Positions 25,780 to 33,779 of a stretch of DNA of 64,000 bases are shown piece by piece (the first letter of the stretch is position 1; the number at the start of each line of letters is the position of its first letter). This stretch comes from Nocardia shimofusensis NBRC 100134 (GTDB lineage: Bacteria; Actinomycetota; Actinomycetes; Mycobacteriales; Mycobacteriaceae), in NCBI RefSeq assembly GCF_001613125.1, contig NZ_BDBT01000014.1, positions 62,001-126,000 of the forward strand, given 5' to 3'. Under the pieces are notes generated by a model that made no database searches, had not been told where the DNA came from, and worked only from the letters and a program-made list of their open reading frames with translations. Both the position numbers and the translations under genes were made by a program.

Positions 25780-28046
25780 TGTTGGCCTTCCTGTCCTTCG
25801 TTGAGCCGCTCACGGCGGCCCTGCCGGGTTCCATTCTCTATGGCCGACATCAGATCACGGGCTTGTTCGGGAGAACGTTCGCGTTCGGCGGACGGCTCCG
25901 GGGTAGGGGTGTGGGTGAGTTCGGGCGCCAGATTCTCCTGCCGCCTGCGTCGGGGCAGCTCCGGCCGGCCGAGGGGAGTGTAAGCCGACGGTACCGGTCG
26001 CTCGGGTGCGATTCGCGGCGGGATGGCATCCGGCGGAGCCAGAGTGGCCACCGACGCCTCCGGGCGCTCGATCTCGGGGTGCTCTGCGGGACGGTCGAGG
26101 GCGGGCTCGTAGCGCGGCTGGGATACCGGCAGTGCCCGTTCCTCGATGATCTCGGCGGAGGGCTCAGGCGCCAGCAGCGCGGAGGGAATCAGCACGACCG
26201 CGCGGACACCGCCGTAGTTGGATTCCGACAGCCGCACCGACACGCCGTGGCGCACCGCCAGCTGCGCCACCACGAACAGCCCGAGGCGCGAGTCCGCCGA
26301 CAGCCGTGCGACACCGAAGTCCGGTGGATTGCGCAGCATCTCGTTGACCCGGGACAGCTCGCCCTCGGGCATACCCATGCCCTGGTCGGAGATCTCGACG
26401 ACGACGCCGCGCCCGACGAGGTTGCCCGACAGCTCCACCTTCGACTGTGGCGGGGAGTAGGCGATCGCGTTGTCGACCAGCTCGGCGATCAGGTGCCCGA
26501 GGTCGGCCACGGCGGAGCCGAGCACGTTCACATCCGGAATCCGCTGTACCTGGACGCGGGCGTAGTCGAGGGTCTCGCCGACCGCGGCCCGCACCAGGTC
26601 GACCAGCGGAATCGGATTGCGCCACTGCCTGCCCGGCATACCGCCGCCCAGCACGATCAAGTTCTCGGCGTTGCGCCGCTCGCGAGTGGCGAGGTGATCG
26701 AGCCGGAACAGCGTCTCCAGCATCGACGGGTCTTCCTGCTTGGCTTCGGCCTCGTCGAGGATCTCGAGCTGGCGGTGCACGACGATCTGGCTGCGGTGGG
26801 CGATGTTGAGGAACACCGCCTTCACGCCTTCTCGGGTGCGGGCCTCGTCGACGGCGGCGGCGACGGCCGCGGCGTGCGCGTGCTCGAATGCCTGCGCCAC
26901 CTGACCGATCTCGTCGTCGCCGTAATCCAGGTGCGGGGTCTCGCCGGAGGCGTCGACGATCTCGCCTTCGCGCAGCTTGCGCATGGTCTCGGGCAGGCTG
27001 ACGTCGGCCAGCGCGAGGGTTTCCCCGCGCAGCTTCTTGAGCCTGCGGATGATGCGGTTGGCCAAGGCGAGGGCAACCAGGAAGGCCGAGATACTGATCG
27101 CGAGCACACCGCCGGCGGTGAGCAGCGAATTGCGCGCAGCCGCACCGTAGGTGTCCTCGGCCATGTCCTCGGTCTGCGTGCTGTGGCTGATCCACAGATC
27201 CAGCAGCGACCGGTTGAGCTCGTTGGCGGCTTCCTGCCAGTCGACCAGGTCGCCGGGCAGATCGTCACCGCGCAGCAGCGCGCGCTCCACCGCGGTGACC
27301 TGCTGCCAGGCCGGGGAGGCGAGCATGGCGGCCGCGGCGGCCTGTTGGTCGCTGGAGGTGTCGGCGGCGAGCAGGCCGATCTCGGTGTGGTAGTAGCCGA
27401 TCTGATAGACCAGCTCCTCCATCGAGATCTCGGCCAGGTCGGTGTCGGTGGCCGCCAGGGCCAGCGCCAGCGCGTTCGAGCGGGACATGCCTTCGGCGGC
27501 GTAGAGCAGGCGCACGCCCCGGCTGAGCTCGACACCGATCTCGGTGTCGGGCGCCTGCTCCTGCGCCGTCCGTGTGCCCGCGGCGACCCTGTCGAGGATC
27601 TGGCTGAAGAAGCCGTAGGCGTCGAGGACGGGAACCTGCCGCACATCGACGCCCTGGCGCAGTTGGGTGAGGTGATCGATGATCGCGTGGAACGCCTTGG
27701 TCTCTTCCTCGTTGCTGTTGCCGATTTTCAGCTCGGAGGTCGTTTCCAGAACGTTGCGCACCGCGCCGTCCAGGCGAACCCTGGCGGCGGTGAGCGCGGG
27801 CGTGGCCGCCGCGTCACCGGTCAGGCTCGCGACTGTGTAGTGACGTTCCTGCTGCAACGCCTCGACGAACTCGCGGGTGGCCGGGGTGGCCGTCTGAATC
27901 TCCTCGGCCCAATCGCGGGCCGCGCTGCCTTGATCGACCAGATATCCCGCGGTTCCGACGCCGATCACCAGCAGTGTCAGACTCGGGACCAACGCGATTG
28001 CAAGGATCCGGCCTCGCACACCGAGTCTCGCCTTGAACATCCGCAC
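25776..28046 (-). CDS. nitrate/sulfonate-type sensor histidine kinase (CvnA-like)
   Basis: This is a 756-residue membrane sensor kinase. One N-terminal transmembrane helix (about 13-35), a roughly 270-residue helical extracytoplasmic NIT-type sensing domain and a second helix (about 310-335) are followed by a HAMP-like segment. The dimerisation region contains NIAHRSQIVVHRQL, where an ordinary H-box is not obvious. The HATPase domain has ELVDNAIAYSPP (N-box) and DQGMGMPEGE (G-box). The last 170 residues are Pro/Glu/Arg-rich. It heads the conservon. Confidence 0.88.
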   Translation of the reverse strand: MRMFKARLGVRGRILAIALVPSLTLLVIGVGTAGYLVDQGSAARDWAEEIQTATPATREFVEALQQERHYTVASLTGDAAATPALTAARVRLDGAVRNVLETTSELKIGNSNEEETKAFHAIIDHLTQLRQGVDVRQVPVLDAYGFFSQILDRVAAGTRTAQEQAPDTEIGVELSRGVRLLYAAEGMSRSNALALALAATDTDLAEISMEELVYQIGYYHTEIGLLAADTSSDQQAAAAAMLASPAWQQVTAVERALLRGDDLPGDLVDWQEAANELNRSLLDLWISHSTQTEDMAEDTYGAAARNSLLTAGGVLAISISAFLVALALANRIIRRLKKLRGETLALADVSLPETMRKLREGEIVDASGETPHLDYGDDEIGQVAQAFEHAHAAAVAAAVDEARTREGVKAVFLNIAHRSQIVVHRQLEILDEAEAKQEDPSMLETLFRLDHLATRERRNAENLIVLGGGMPGRQWRNPIPLVDLVRAAVGETLDYARVQVQRIPDVNVLGSAVADLGHLIAELVDNAIAYSPPQSKVELSGNLVGRGVVVEISDQGMGMPEGELSRVNEMLRNPPDFGVARLSADSRLGLFVVAQLAVRHGVSVRLSESNYGGVRAVVLIPSALLAPEPSAEIIEERALPVSQPRYEPALDRPAEHPEIERPEASVATLAPPDAIPPRIAPERPVPSAYTPLGRPELPRRRRQENLAPELTHTPTPEPSAERERSPEQARDLMSAIENGTRQGRRERLNEGQEGQQ

Positions 28047-28111
28047 AACCTAATGGAGCGCACTACACGGCTGTCATTCCGGTCCCGGTGAGCGAGACTA
28101 CTATTGACATG

Positions 28112-28260
28112 TCATGGTCGCTGTGCTGCGTCATCGCTGTGCCGCGTCGTCACTGTGCCGCGTCATCACCATGCGGTGTCACCACCGCGCTGTGTCACCA
28201 CCGCGCTGTGTCACCACCGCGCTGTGTCACCACCGCGCTGTGTCACCACCGCGCTGTGTC
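28112..28260 (+). repeat. 16-bp tandem repeat upstream of gabD2-like gene
   Basis: Five identical copies of ACCACCGCGCTGTGTC fill 28181-28260, and about three degenerate copies (GTCATCGCTGTGCCGC type) precede them from about 28131. The array ends 16 bp before the ATG of the dehydrogenase, with the ribosome-binding site right after it. The 16-bp unit is not a multiple of three and no spacers are present, so it is a noncoding minisatellite. Confidence 0.9.
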
Positions 28261-28276
28261 ACTACGAGGAGGCACC

Positions 28277-29830
28277 ATGTCCGCCCCTACCGCCGCGGAG
28301 TTCGCCCGACTGGGCGCGCTCACCGCCGTACACCACTCCGATCAGCACGAGCGCGCCACGATCACGGAGACCTTCACCGGTATGGCACTGGGCGAGGTTC
28401 CGGTCGGGACCGTGGCCGATGTGGAGGCGGCCTTTCGGAGGGCCCGCGTCGCCGCGTCCCGGTGGGCCGCCCGTCCGGTCCGTGAGCGCGCCGCCGTCGT
28501 CGAACGGTTCCGCGCGCTGCTCGTCGAGCACCGCTCCCGACTGATGGATGTCATCCAGGCCGAATCCGGCAAAGCCCGATGGGCAGCGCAGGAGGAGATC
28601 ATGGGCCTGATCTTCGCGGCGCGCTATTTCTCCGGCGTCGCGCCGAAACTGCTGGCGCGTCACTCGGTGCCGGGCGCGTTCCCGATCCTCAACCGTGCGG
28701 CGGTGTACCACCAGCCCAAAGGCGTGGTCGGAGTGATCGCGCCGTGGAACTATCCGATGCTGCTGTCCGTCGGCGATGCGCTGCCCGCGCTGCTGGCGGG
28801 CAACGCCGTCGTCGTCAAACCCGACAGCATCACCCCGTACTCGGCGCTCGCCGCCGCCGATCTGCTCTACCGTGCCGGCCTGCCGCGCGATCTGCTGGCG
28901 GTCGTGCCGGGCCGGGGCACCGTGGTGGGCACCGCCATCGTCGAGTCCTGCGACTACCTGATGTTCACCGGCTCCACCGCCACCGGTCGCACGCTGGCCC
29001 AGCAGTGCGGACGCAGGCTCATCGGCTTCTCCGCCGAACTCGGGGGCAAGAACCCGATGATCGTCACGGCGGGCGCGAAACTCGATCGGGTGGCCAAGGC
29101 GGCGGTGCGGGCCTGTTTCTCCAACGCGGGCCAACTGTGCATCTCGGTCGAGCGGATCTACGTCGAGCAGTCGGTGGCGGCGGAGTTCACCGAGAAGTTC
29201 GTCGCCGCGGTGGAGTCCGCGCGGCTGGGCGCGGCCTACGACTTCTCCGCCGACATCGGCAGTCTCATCTCCCCGGCGCAGCTCGAGACGGTCACCGCGC
29301 ACCTGGCCGACGCCACCGCGAAGGGCGCACGGGTTCTCACGGGCGGACGGGCCCGTCCCGATCTGGGACCGTTGTTCTTCGAGCCGACCGTGCTCGACGG
29401 TGTCGCCGACGACATGACCTGCGCGCGGGAGGAGACCTTCGGGCCGCTGGTCGCGATCTACCCGGTCGCCGATGTCGAGGAGGCGATCCGGCGCGCGAAC
29501 GACACCGAGTACGGACTCAACGCGAGCGTGTGGGCCGCGAGCCCGGCCGAGGGCGAGGCGATCGCGCGCAGGCTGCGCACGGGCACGGTCTGCGTCGACG
29601 AAGGCTATGCGCCCGCGTGGGCGAGTACCGCCGCGCCGATGGGCGGCATGGGGCAGTCCGGCGTCGGGCGCAGGCACGGGCCGGACGGGCTGCTGAAGTA
29701 CACCGAGCCGCAGAACGTCGTGGTCACCCGGTGGATGAATCTCGACGCCCCGCCGCTGGTGTCGCAGGACCTGTGGCAGCGGACGCTCATGACGATCGCC
29801 CGCTCACTGCGGTTTCTGCCCGGCCGCTGA
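28277..29830 (+). CDS. gabD2: succinic semialdehyde dehydrogenase (GabD2-type)
   Basis: The 517-residue aldehyde dehydrogenase is nearly the same length as mycobacterial GabD2. The catalytic Glu is in FSAELGGKNPM and the catalytic Cys in NAGQLCISVERI. Cofactor-binding residues are in APWNYPMLL and FTGSTATGR. It oxidises succinic semialdehyde to succinate in GABA degradation and bypasses the normal TCA step; other aldehydes cannot be excluded. ATG 28277 has GAGGAGG 6 nt upstream. Its 5' region is the 16-bp tandem repeat. The gene converges on the following lipoprotein gene with one base between. Confidence 0.82.
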   Translation: MSAPTAAEFARLGALTAVHHSDQHERATITETFTGMALGEVPVGTVADVEAAFRRARVAASRWAARPVRERAAVVERFRALLVEHRSRLMDVIQAESGKARWAAQEEIMGLIFAARYFSGVAPKLLARHSVPGAFPILNRAAVYHQPKGVVGVIAPWNYPMLLSVGDALPALLAGNAVVVKPDSITPYSALAAADLLYRAGLPRDLLAVVPGRGTVVGTAIVESCDYLMFTGSTATGRTLAQQCGRRLIGFSAELGGKNPMIVTAGAKLDRVAKAAVRACFSNAGQLCISVERIYVEQSVAAEFTEKFVAAVESARLGAAYDFSADIGSLISPAQLETVTAHLADATAKGARVLTGGRARPDLGPLFFEPTVLDGVADDMTCAREETFGPLVAIYPVADVEEAIRRANDTEYGLNASVWAASPAEGEAIARRLRTGTVCVDEGYAPAWASTAAPMGGMGQSGVGRRHGPDGLLKYTEPQNVVVTRWMNLDAPPLVSQDLWQRTLMTIARSLRFLPGR

Positions 29831-29831
29831 C

Positions 29832-30146
29832 TCATTTGTTCACGATCATGCCCGCCACATCGGCGTTCTTGATCGGGGTATCGGCATTGCGCTGACCCGA
29901 GCACAGCACGTCCACGGCCATGATCGTCAGGTCGACCGCCGTGCCGGACGGTTCGGTGGAGAGGTTGTCGCGTTCCTTGACGAACTTGGTGACGGTGATG
30001 CGCTTGGTGTCCGCGTCCTGGGTGACGTACTCACCGCAAGGGGTGTCGCCGCCGCGGTTGAGCGCCCGCTCGACGTCGGAGCATCCGCTCATCAAGGCGA
30101 CGGCCGCGACCGCCGCCAGACCGGTCCTGCCAACGGTGCCGATCAT
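29832..30146 (-). CDS. small lipoprotein
   Basis: The protein has 104 residues from ATG 30146, preceded by AGGAGGAGCCG. The N-terminus is a lipoprotein signal with the lipobox ALMSGC at about residue 22. The mature part has two Cys residues (PCGEY and VLCSG) that could form a disulfide, and ends in IKNADVAGMIVNK. The pattern recalls small HdeA-like exported domains of mycolata, but this is only a weak resemblance. Confidence 0.75.
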   Translation of the reverse strand: MIGTVGRTGLAAVAAVALMSGCSDVERALNRGGDTPCGEYVTQDADTKRITVTKFVKERDNLSTEPSGTAVDLTIMAVDVLCSGQRNADTPIKNADVAGMIVNK

Positions 30147-30257
30147 CGGCTCCTCCTGTTCTCCGGTCGAGCGGGACGGCCGCGCGATCCTGTGGGCCCC
30201 CGCGGTGAGCCTAGAGGCCGGCGCGCCGGAACTCACCTCCGAGGCGGGGAATGGTCG

Positions 30258-31406
30258 TCAGCCGGTGGCGATCCGCAGCGGGATCTCCGATTCCGCCGTG
30301 GTGAGCGACCCGTGGTGGCCGACCATCGCGGCTTCCAGCGGTTCGGCCACGCTGCGGATCACCCCGCCCTCGCCGCGGGCCGCGACGACCAGATCACCGA
30401 TGCGGGCCGCGGCGGCCGGGGTCACCAGTGGTCCGAACCAGCCGCGTGCGATCACCTCCTCGCGCCCGAGCACCGCGAAGTCGTCGCCGAGCACGGTCCG
30501 CCAGGCGGCCGCGACATCAGCGGTCGCGCCTTCCTCGGTGTAGACGTGCCGGGCGCGCGCGTCACCGCCCAGGCTGCGCACCCCCGCGCGTAGTTCGGGA
30601 TGGGTGTCGAAATCGACGGGGGAGGTGATGTCGACCATGCCGTGATCGGCGGTGACCAGCAAGGCCGCGCCCGCTGGCAGGCGCTCGGCGATGGCCGCCG
30701 CGAGCCGGTCGACGTGGGCGAGCTCGAGCAGCCACGCGTCCGAGGCGGTGCCGCGCACGTGCCCGGTGGTGTCGAGTTCGCCGTGATAGGCATAGACCAG
30801 GGAACGCTCGCCCGCGCGCAGCGCGGTGATCACGCCGTCGACCAGGTCGCCGAAGGAAAAGCTGGGGCGGAACTCGTTGCCGCGCAACGCGGCCCGGGTG
30901 AGGCCGGAGGTGGCCTGGTACATCGGCGCCACCTGCCCGACTCGTATCCCCGCGGCGGACGCGCGCTCGAACGCGGTCGGGCGGGGCTGGAACTGCTCGG
31001 GGACCAGGTCGGTCAGCAGGTCCCGGACCGGGTCGTGGCCCCGGTCCTGCCATTGCCAGCGCAAGGCGTTCATCAGGCGGTCGTGGCCGGGCACGTTCAT
31101 CAGATAGCCGACGATGCCGTGCTCGCCGGGTGGCGCGCCGATACCGAAGGAACTCAGCGAGGTCGCGGTGGTGCTCGGAAAACCGGTGGTCAGCGGTCTT
31201 CCGGCCAGGCTCGACAGGAACGGCGCCATGTCGGCGTGCCTGGCCAGCAGTTCGGCGCCGAGCCCGTCGACGAGCAGCACGCATACCCTGGTCGCCGTCA
31301 GGTCGAGATCGAGACGGTCCTGTTCGCCGGGCACATCCAGGCAGGCCAGCACCGAGGGCAGCACATCGGACAGAGAACCCGTTCCGTAACGGGGCGCGTC
31401 GAACAT
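30258..31406 (-). CDS. alkaline phosphatase superfamily phosphodiesterase
   Basis: The 382-residue enzyme is of the nucleotide pyrophosphatase/phosphodiesterase type. The metal-binding Asp is in LLVDGLGAELL and the nucleophile Thr in GFPSTTATSLSSFG. Further metal ligands are in HGELDTTGHVRG and VTADHGMVDI. These match the alkaline phosphatase superfamily active site. No signal peptide is seen. ATG 31406 has only a weak ribosome-binding site. The physiological substrate is unknown. Confidence 0.82.
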   Translation of the reverse strand: MFDAPRYGTGSLSDVLPSVLACLDVPGEQDRLDLDLTATRVCVLLVDGLGAELLARHADMAPFLSSLAGRPLTTGFPSTTATSLSSFGIGAPPGEHGIVGYLMNVPGHDRLMNALRWQWQDRGHDPVRDLLTDLVPEQFQPRPTAFERASAAGIRVGQVAPMYQATSGLTRAALRGNEFRPSFSFGDLVDGVITALRAGERSLVYAYHGELDTTGHVRGTASDAWLLELAHVDRLAAAIAERLPAGAALLVTADHGMVDITSPVDFDTHPELRAGVRSLGGDARARHVYTEEGATADVAAAWRTVLGDDFAVLGREEVIARGWFGPLVTPAAAARIGDLVVAARGEGGVIRSVAEPLEAAMVGHHGSLTTAESEIPLRIATG

Positions 31407-31479
31407 GCCGCCAGGATGCCCCGGTGATCCTCGGGGAGCAAGGGTGGCGGCCGTGACGGCGTGCCGGTAGACAGGACCG

Positions 31480-32364
31480 GTGAGCACGCCACGCGCATTC
31501 CGGTTCGGTGTCAACATGATCGTCGCGCAATCGCGCACCGAGTGGATCGGCAAGTGCCGCAGAGCCGAAGAACTCGGATTCGACGTCCTCGGCGTCGCCG
31601 ACCACCTCGGCATGCCCGCGCCGTTCCCCGCCATGACCATCGCCGCCGAGGCCACCGAACGGCCCCGGCTGACCACCTTCGTTCTCAATGCCGCTTTCTA
31701 CAATCCGGTCCTGCTCGCCCGCGAAGCCGCCGCGGTCGACCGGTTCACCGACGGACGAGTGGGGCTCGGCCTGGGCGCGGGCTATGTGAAGGAGGAATTC
31801 GAGGAAGCGGGCATCGCGTTCGAGTCCGGCGGCAAGCGGGTCGAGCATGTCGAACATACGGTCCGCACCCTGCGACGGCTGTTCGCCGACCCCGAGTACC
31901 GGCCGCAGCCCGCCCAGCCTTCGGGTCCGCCGCTGCTGATCGCGGGCTGGGGGGATCGCCTGCTGTCCGTGGCCGCCCGGCATGCCGACATCGTCGCCTT
32001 CACCGGCGCCGGTGCGGCCGCCGACGGCGGACCCATGCTGCTCGCCGGAGCGAAGAAGTTGTCCGAACGCGTCGGCTATGTCCGTGACGCACTGGGTGAT
32101 CGGGCCGACCAGGTCGAGTACAACCTCCTGCTGCAGAAGGTGGTCGGCCGGGAGGAATCCGCCACGCTGCTGGAGAGCTACCGTCCCGCTTTCACCGAGG
32201 AGGCCGCCGCCGATCCCCACGACGTCCCCACCCTGCTGATCGGCTCACCCGAGACCGCCGCCGACCGCCTGCGCGAACTGCGAGAACGCTTCGGTATCAG
32301 CTACTTCACCGTCCTCGAGGACAGCATGGAGGCGTTCGCCCCGACCCTCGCCCTGCTGCGCTGA
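31480..32364 (+). CDS. LLM class F420-dependent oxidoreductase
   Basis: The 294-residue luciferase-like TIM barrel has FGVNMIVAQSRTEW, the early VADHLG block, GLGLGAGYVKEEF and a C-terminal LIGSPETAADRLREL. These features match the mycobacterial and nocardial TIGR03621-type F420 family. It probably uses reduced F420 as hydride carrier, with unknown substrate. The start is GTG 31480. It is divergent from the phosphodiesterase gene across 73 bp. Confidence 0.8.
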   Translation: MSTPRAFRFGVNMIVAQSRTEWIGKCRRAEELGFDVLGVADHLGMPAPFPAMTIAAEATERPRLTTFVLNAAFYNPVLLAREAAAVDRFTDGRVGLGLGAGYVKEEFEEAGIAFESGGKRVEHVEHTVRTLRRLFADPEYRPQPAQPSGPPLLIAGWGDRLLSVAARHADIVAFTGAGAAADGGPMLLAGAKKLSERVGYVRDALGDRADQVEYNLLLQKVVGREESATLLESYRPAFTEEAAADPHDVPTLLIGSPETAADRLRELRERFGISYFTVLEDSMEAFAPTLALLR

Positions 32365-32479
32365 CCGGTCCCCCCACCGACGATTCGCAATATCGTTGCG
32401 TGCCAGGGGATCTGGGCATCACCTGAACTCGGGCGCGGAAAACCTTGTCTCGGCGGGAAGCGCGGCTAGGATCGCTCGA

Positions 32480-33136
32480 ATGGATTCGGAGAAGGGGAGT
32501 TCACGGCGTCCGGACACGGTGTACCGGTCGACCGGCGCGACCCCCGAGGCGCTGGTGTGTTGTGGTGTCGTCGCGGTGGTGAGCCTCATCGCGGCGGTGA
32601 GTGGAGTCGCGGTGCTCGCGGGTGCGGTGGGCACGGTGTTGTTCGCGCCGATCGCGTGCGAGATGGCGTGGGCGGTGTGGCGGCGCAGACCGGAACTGGT
32701 GATCGGCGACGAGGCGATCGAGCATCTGTCGTTCGGCCGGATCGCGTGGAACAGCGTCGATCATGTCCGGGTGAGCAGGGACGGTCGCGAACGAGTGCTC
32801 GAGATCGTTCTGCGCGGCGGGTCCGTCCGTGCCTGTCCGCGGGTGCCGGTGCGCGCGTTGCCGGTGCGGGTGCAGGCGGTGTTCGGTGCCATCGGCCACC
32901 ATCGGCCGGAGGTGCTGGTCGGCGCCGAACGTGTGGAGCGACAGGCGAATGCGCTGGGGCGCACGCTGTCGCGTGGTCCCGTCGCCGCGGCAGAGACTTC
33001 GCAGTCGATGGGCTCGGGCGTCACCTCGGCGCGAGCGATCACCGCGACCGTGCGGGAAGGGCACCGACGCCGCACCGGTCTGCGCGCGGCGATCAGGCGA
33101 CGGCCTGCGCGTCCAGCCAGGCCGGGAAATCGGTGA
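32480..33136 (+). CDS. membrane protein with PH-like domain
   Basis: The 218-residue protein has two adjacent hydrophobic helices (about residues 22-62: VCCGVVAVVSLIAAVSG and AGAVGTVLFAPIACEM). A bacterial-PH-like beta domain (ELVIGDEAIEHLSFGRIAWNSVDHV) follows, then an Arg-rich tail. No function can be assigned. Its last 44 bp overlap the end of the convergent HAD gene. Confidence 0.65.
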   Translation: MDSEKGSSRRPDTVYRSTGATPEALVCCGVVAVVSLIAAVSGVAVLAGAVGTVLFAPIACEMAWAVWRRRPELVIGDEAIEHLSFGRIAWNSVDHVRVSRDGRERVLEIVLRGGSVRACPRVPVRALPVRVQAVFGAIGHHRPEVLVGAERVERQANALGRTLSRGPVAAAETSQSMGSGVTSARAITATVREGHRRRTGLRAAIRRRPARPARPGNR

Positions 33137-33701
33137 GATCGGCGAGTATCACGTCGGCGCCGGCGGCACGCAGTTCGTCGGCGCTGCACGGGCCGGTGGT
33201 GACGCCCACCGCCAGCGCGTCGGCGCCTTTGGCGCCACGCATGTCCCCGGCGTGATCGCCGACGAACATGTGCGCCGCGTGCTCACGTAACGCCGCGGAC
33301 TTCGCCCCGGCCCACAGATCGCCGACGACCGCGTCGACCCGCCAGCCCAGATGATCCAGATGCAACTGCGCGAACGGCGTGTGCTTGCCCGTCACCACCA
33401 GCACCCGCCCGCCGCGCTCGGCGACGGCGGTAAGCGCGGCCTCCGCGCCGGGCAGTGCGGGCATCTCGGCCACCACCGACGGATAGAACTCGCGGTAGCG
33501 GGTGATGAAGGCGGGCACGAGTTCGGCGGCCAGGCCCGCCTCGGCGAGCAGCATCGGCATGGGTGGGCCGAGCTTGTCCACCACGTCGGCTCCGCGCACG
33601 GGCAGAGCGAATTCTCCGGCAACCACATCGACCGCCCTGGCCACTCCGGGCCGGGAATCGATGAGTGTCATATCTAGGTCGAAACCGACGGTCCAGCTCA
33701 C
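33093..33701 (-). CDS. HAD family hydrolase
   Basis: The 202-residue HAD-like phosphatase has motif I FDLDMTLIDS, motif II VTGKH, a Lys in WAGAKSAAL and motif IV VGDHAGDM. The cap is small and inserted after motif I (subclass I type). It resembles phosphoglycolate phosphatases, but the substrate is not defined by the sequence. It overlaps the 3' end of the preceding plus-strand gene. Confidence 0.83.
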   Translation of the reverse strand: MSWTVGFDLDMTLIDSRPGVARAVDVVAGEFALPVRGADVVDKLGPPMPMLLAEAGLAAELVPAFITRYREFYPSVVAEMPALPGAEAALTAVAERGGRVLVVTGKHTPFAQLHLDHLGWRVDAVVGDLWAGAKSAALREHAAHMFVGDHAGDMRGAKGADALAVGVTTGPCSADELRAAGADVILADLTDFPAWLDAQAVA

Positions 33702-33779
33702 GCCACGACCCTATCCGGCGGGCGCGGCCTTCGCCGACCCCACCGGGTCGGGCTCGGAGGTATCCGCGACACTGACCGC

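Noticed and set aside
25782..28091. 769-codon open frame opposite the sensor kinase
   Set aside because: It mirrors the kinase gene on the other strand, with low-complexity Arg/Gly/Val composition and no domain.
28181..28260. CRISPR array
   Set aside because: Repeat units are directly adjacent with no spacers and no cas genes are near; it is a simple tandem repeat.
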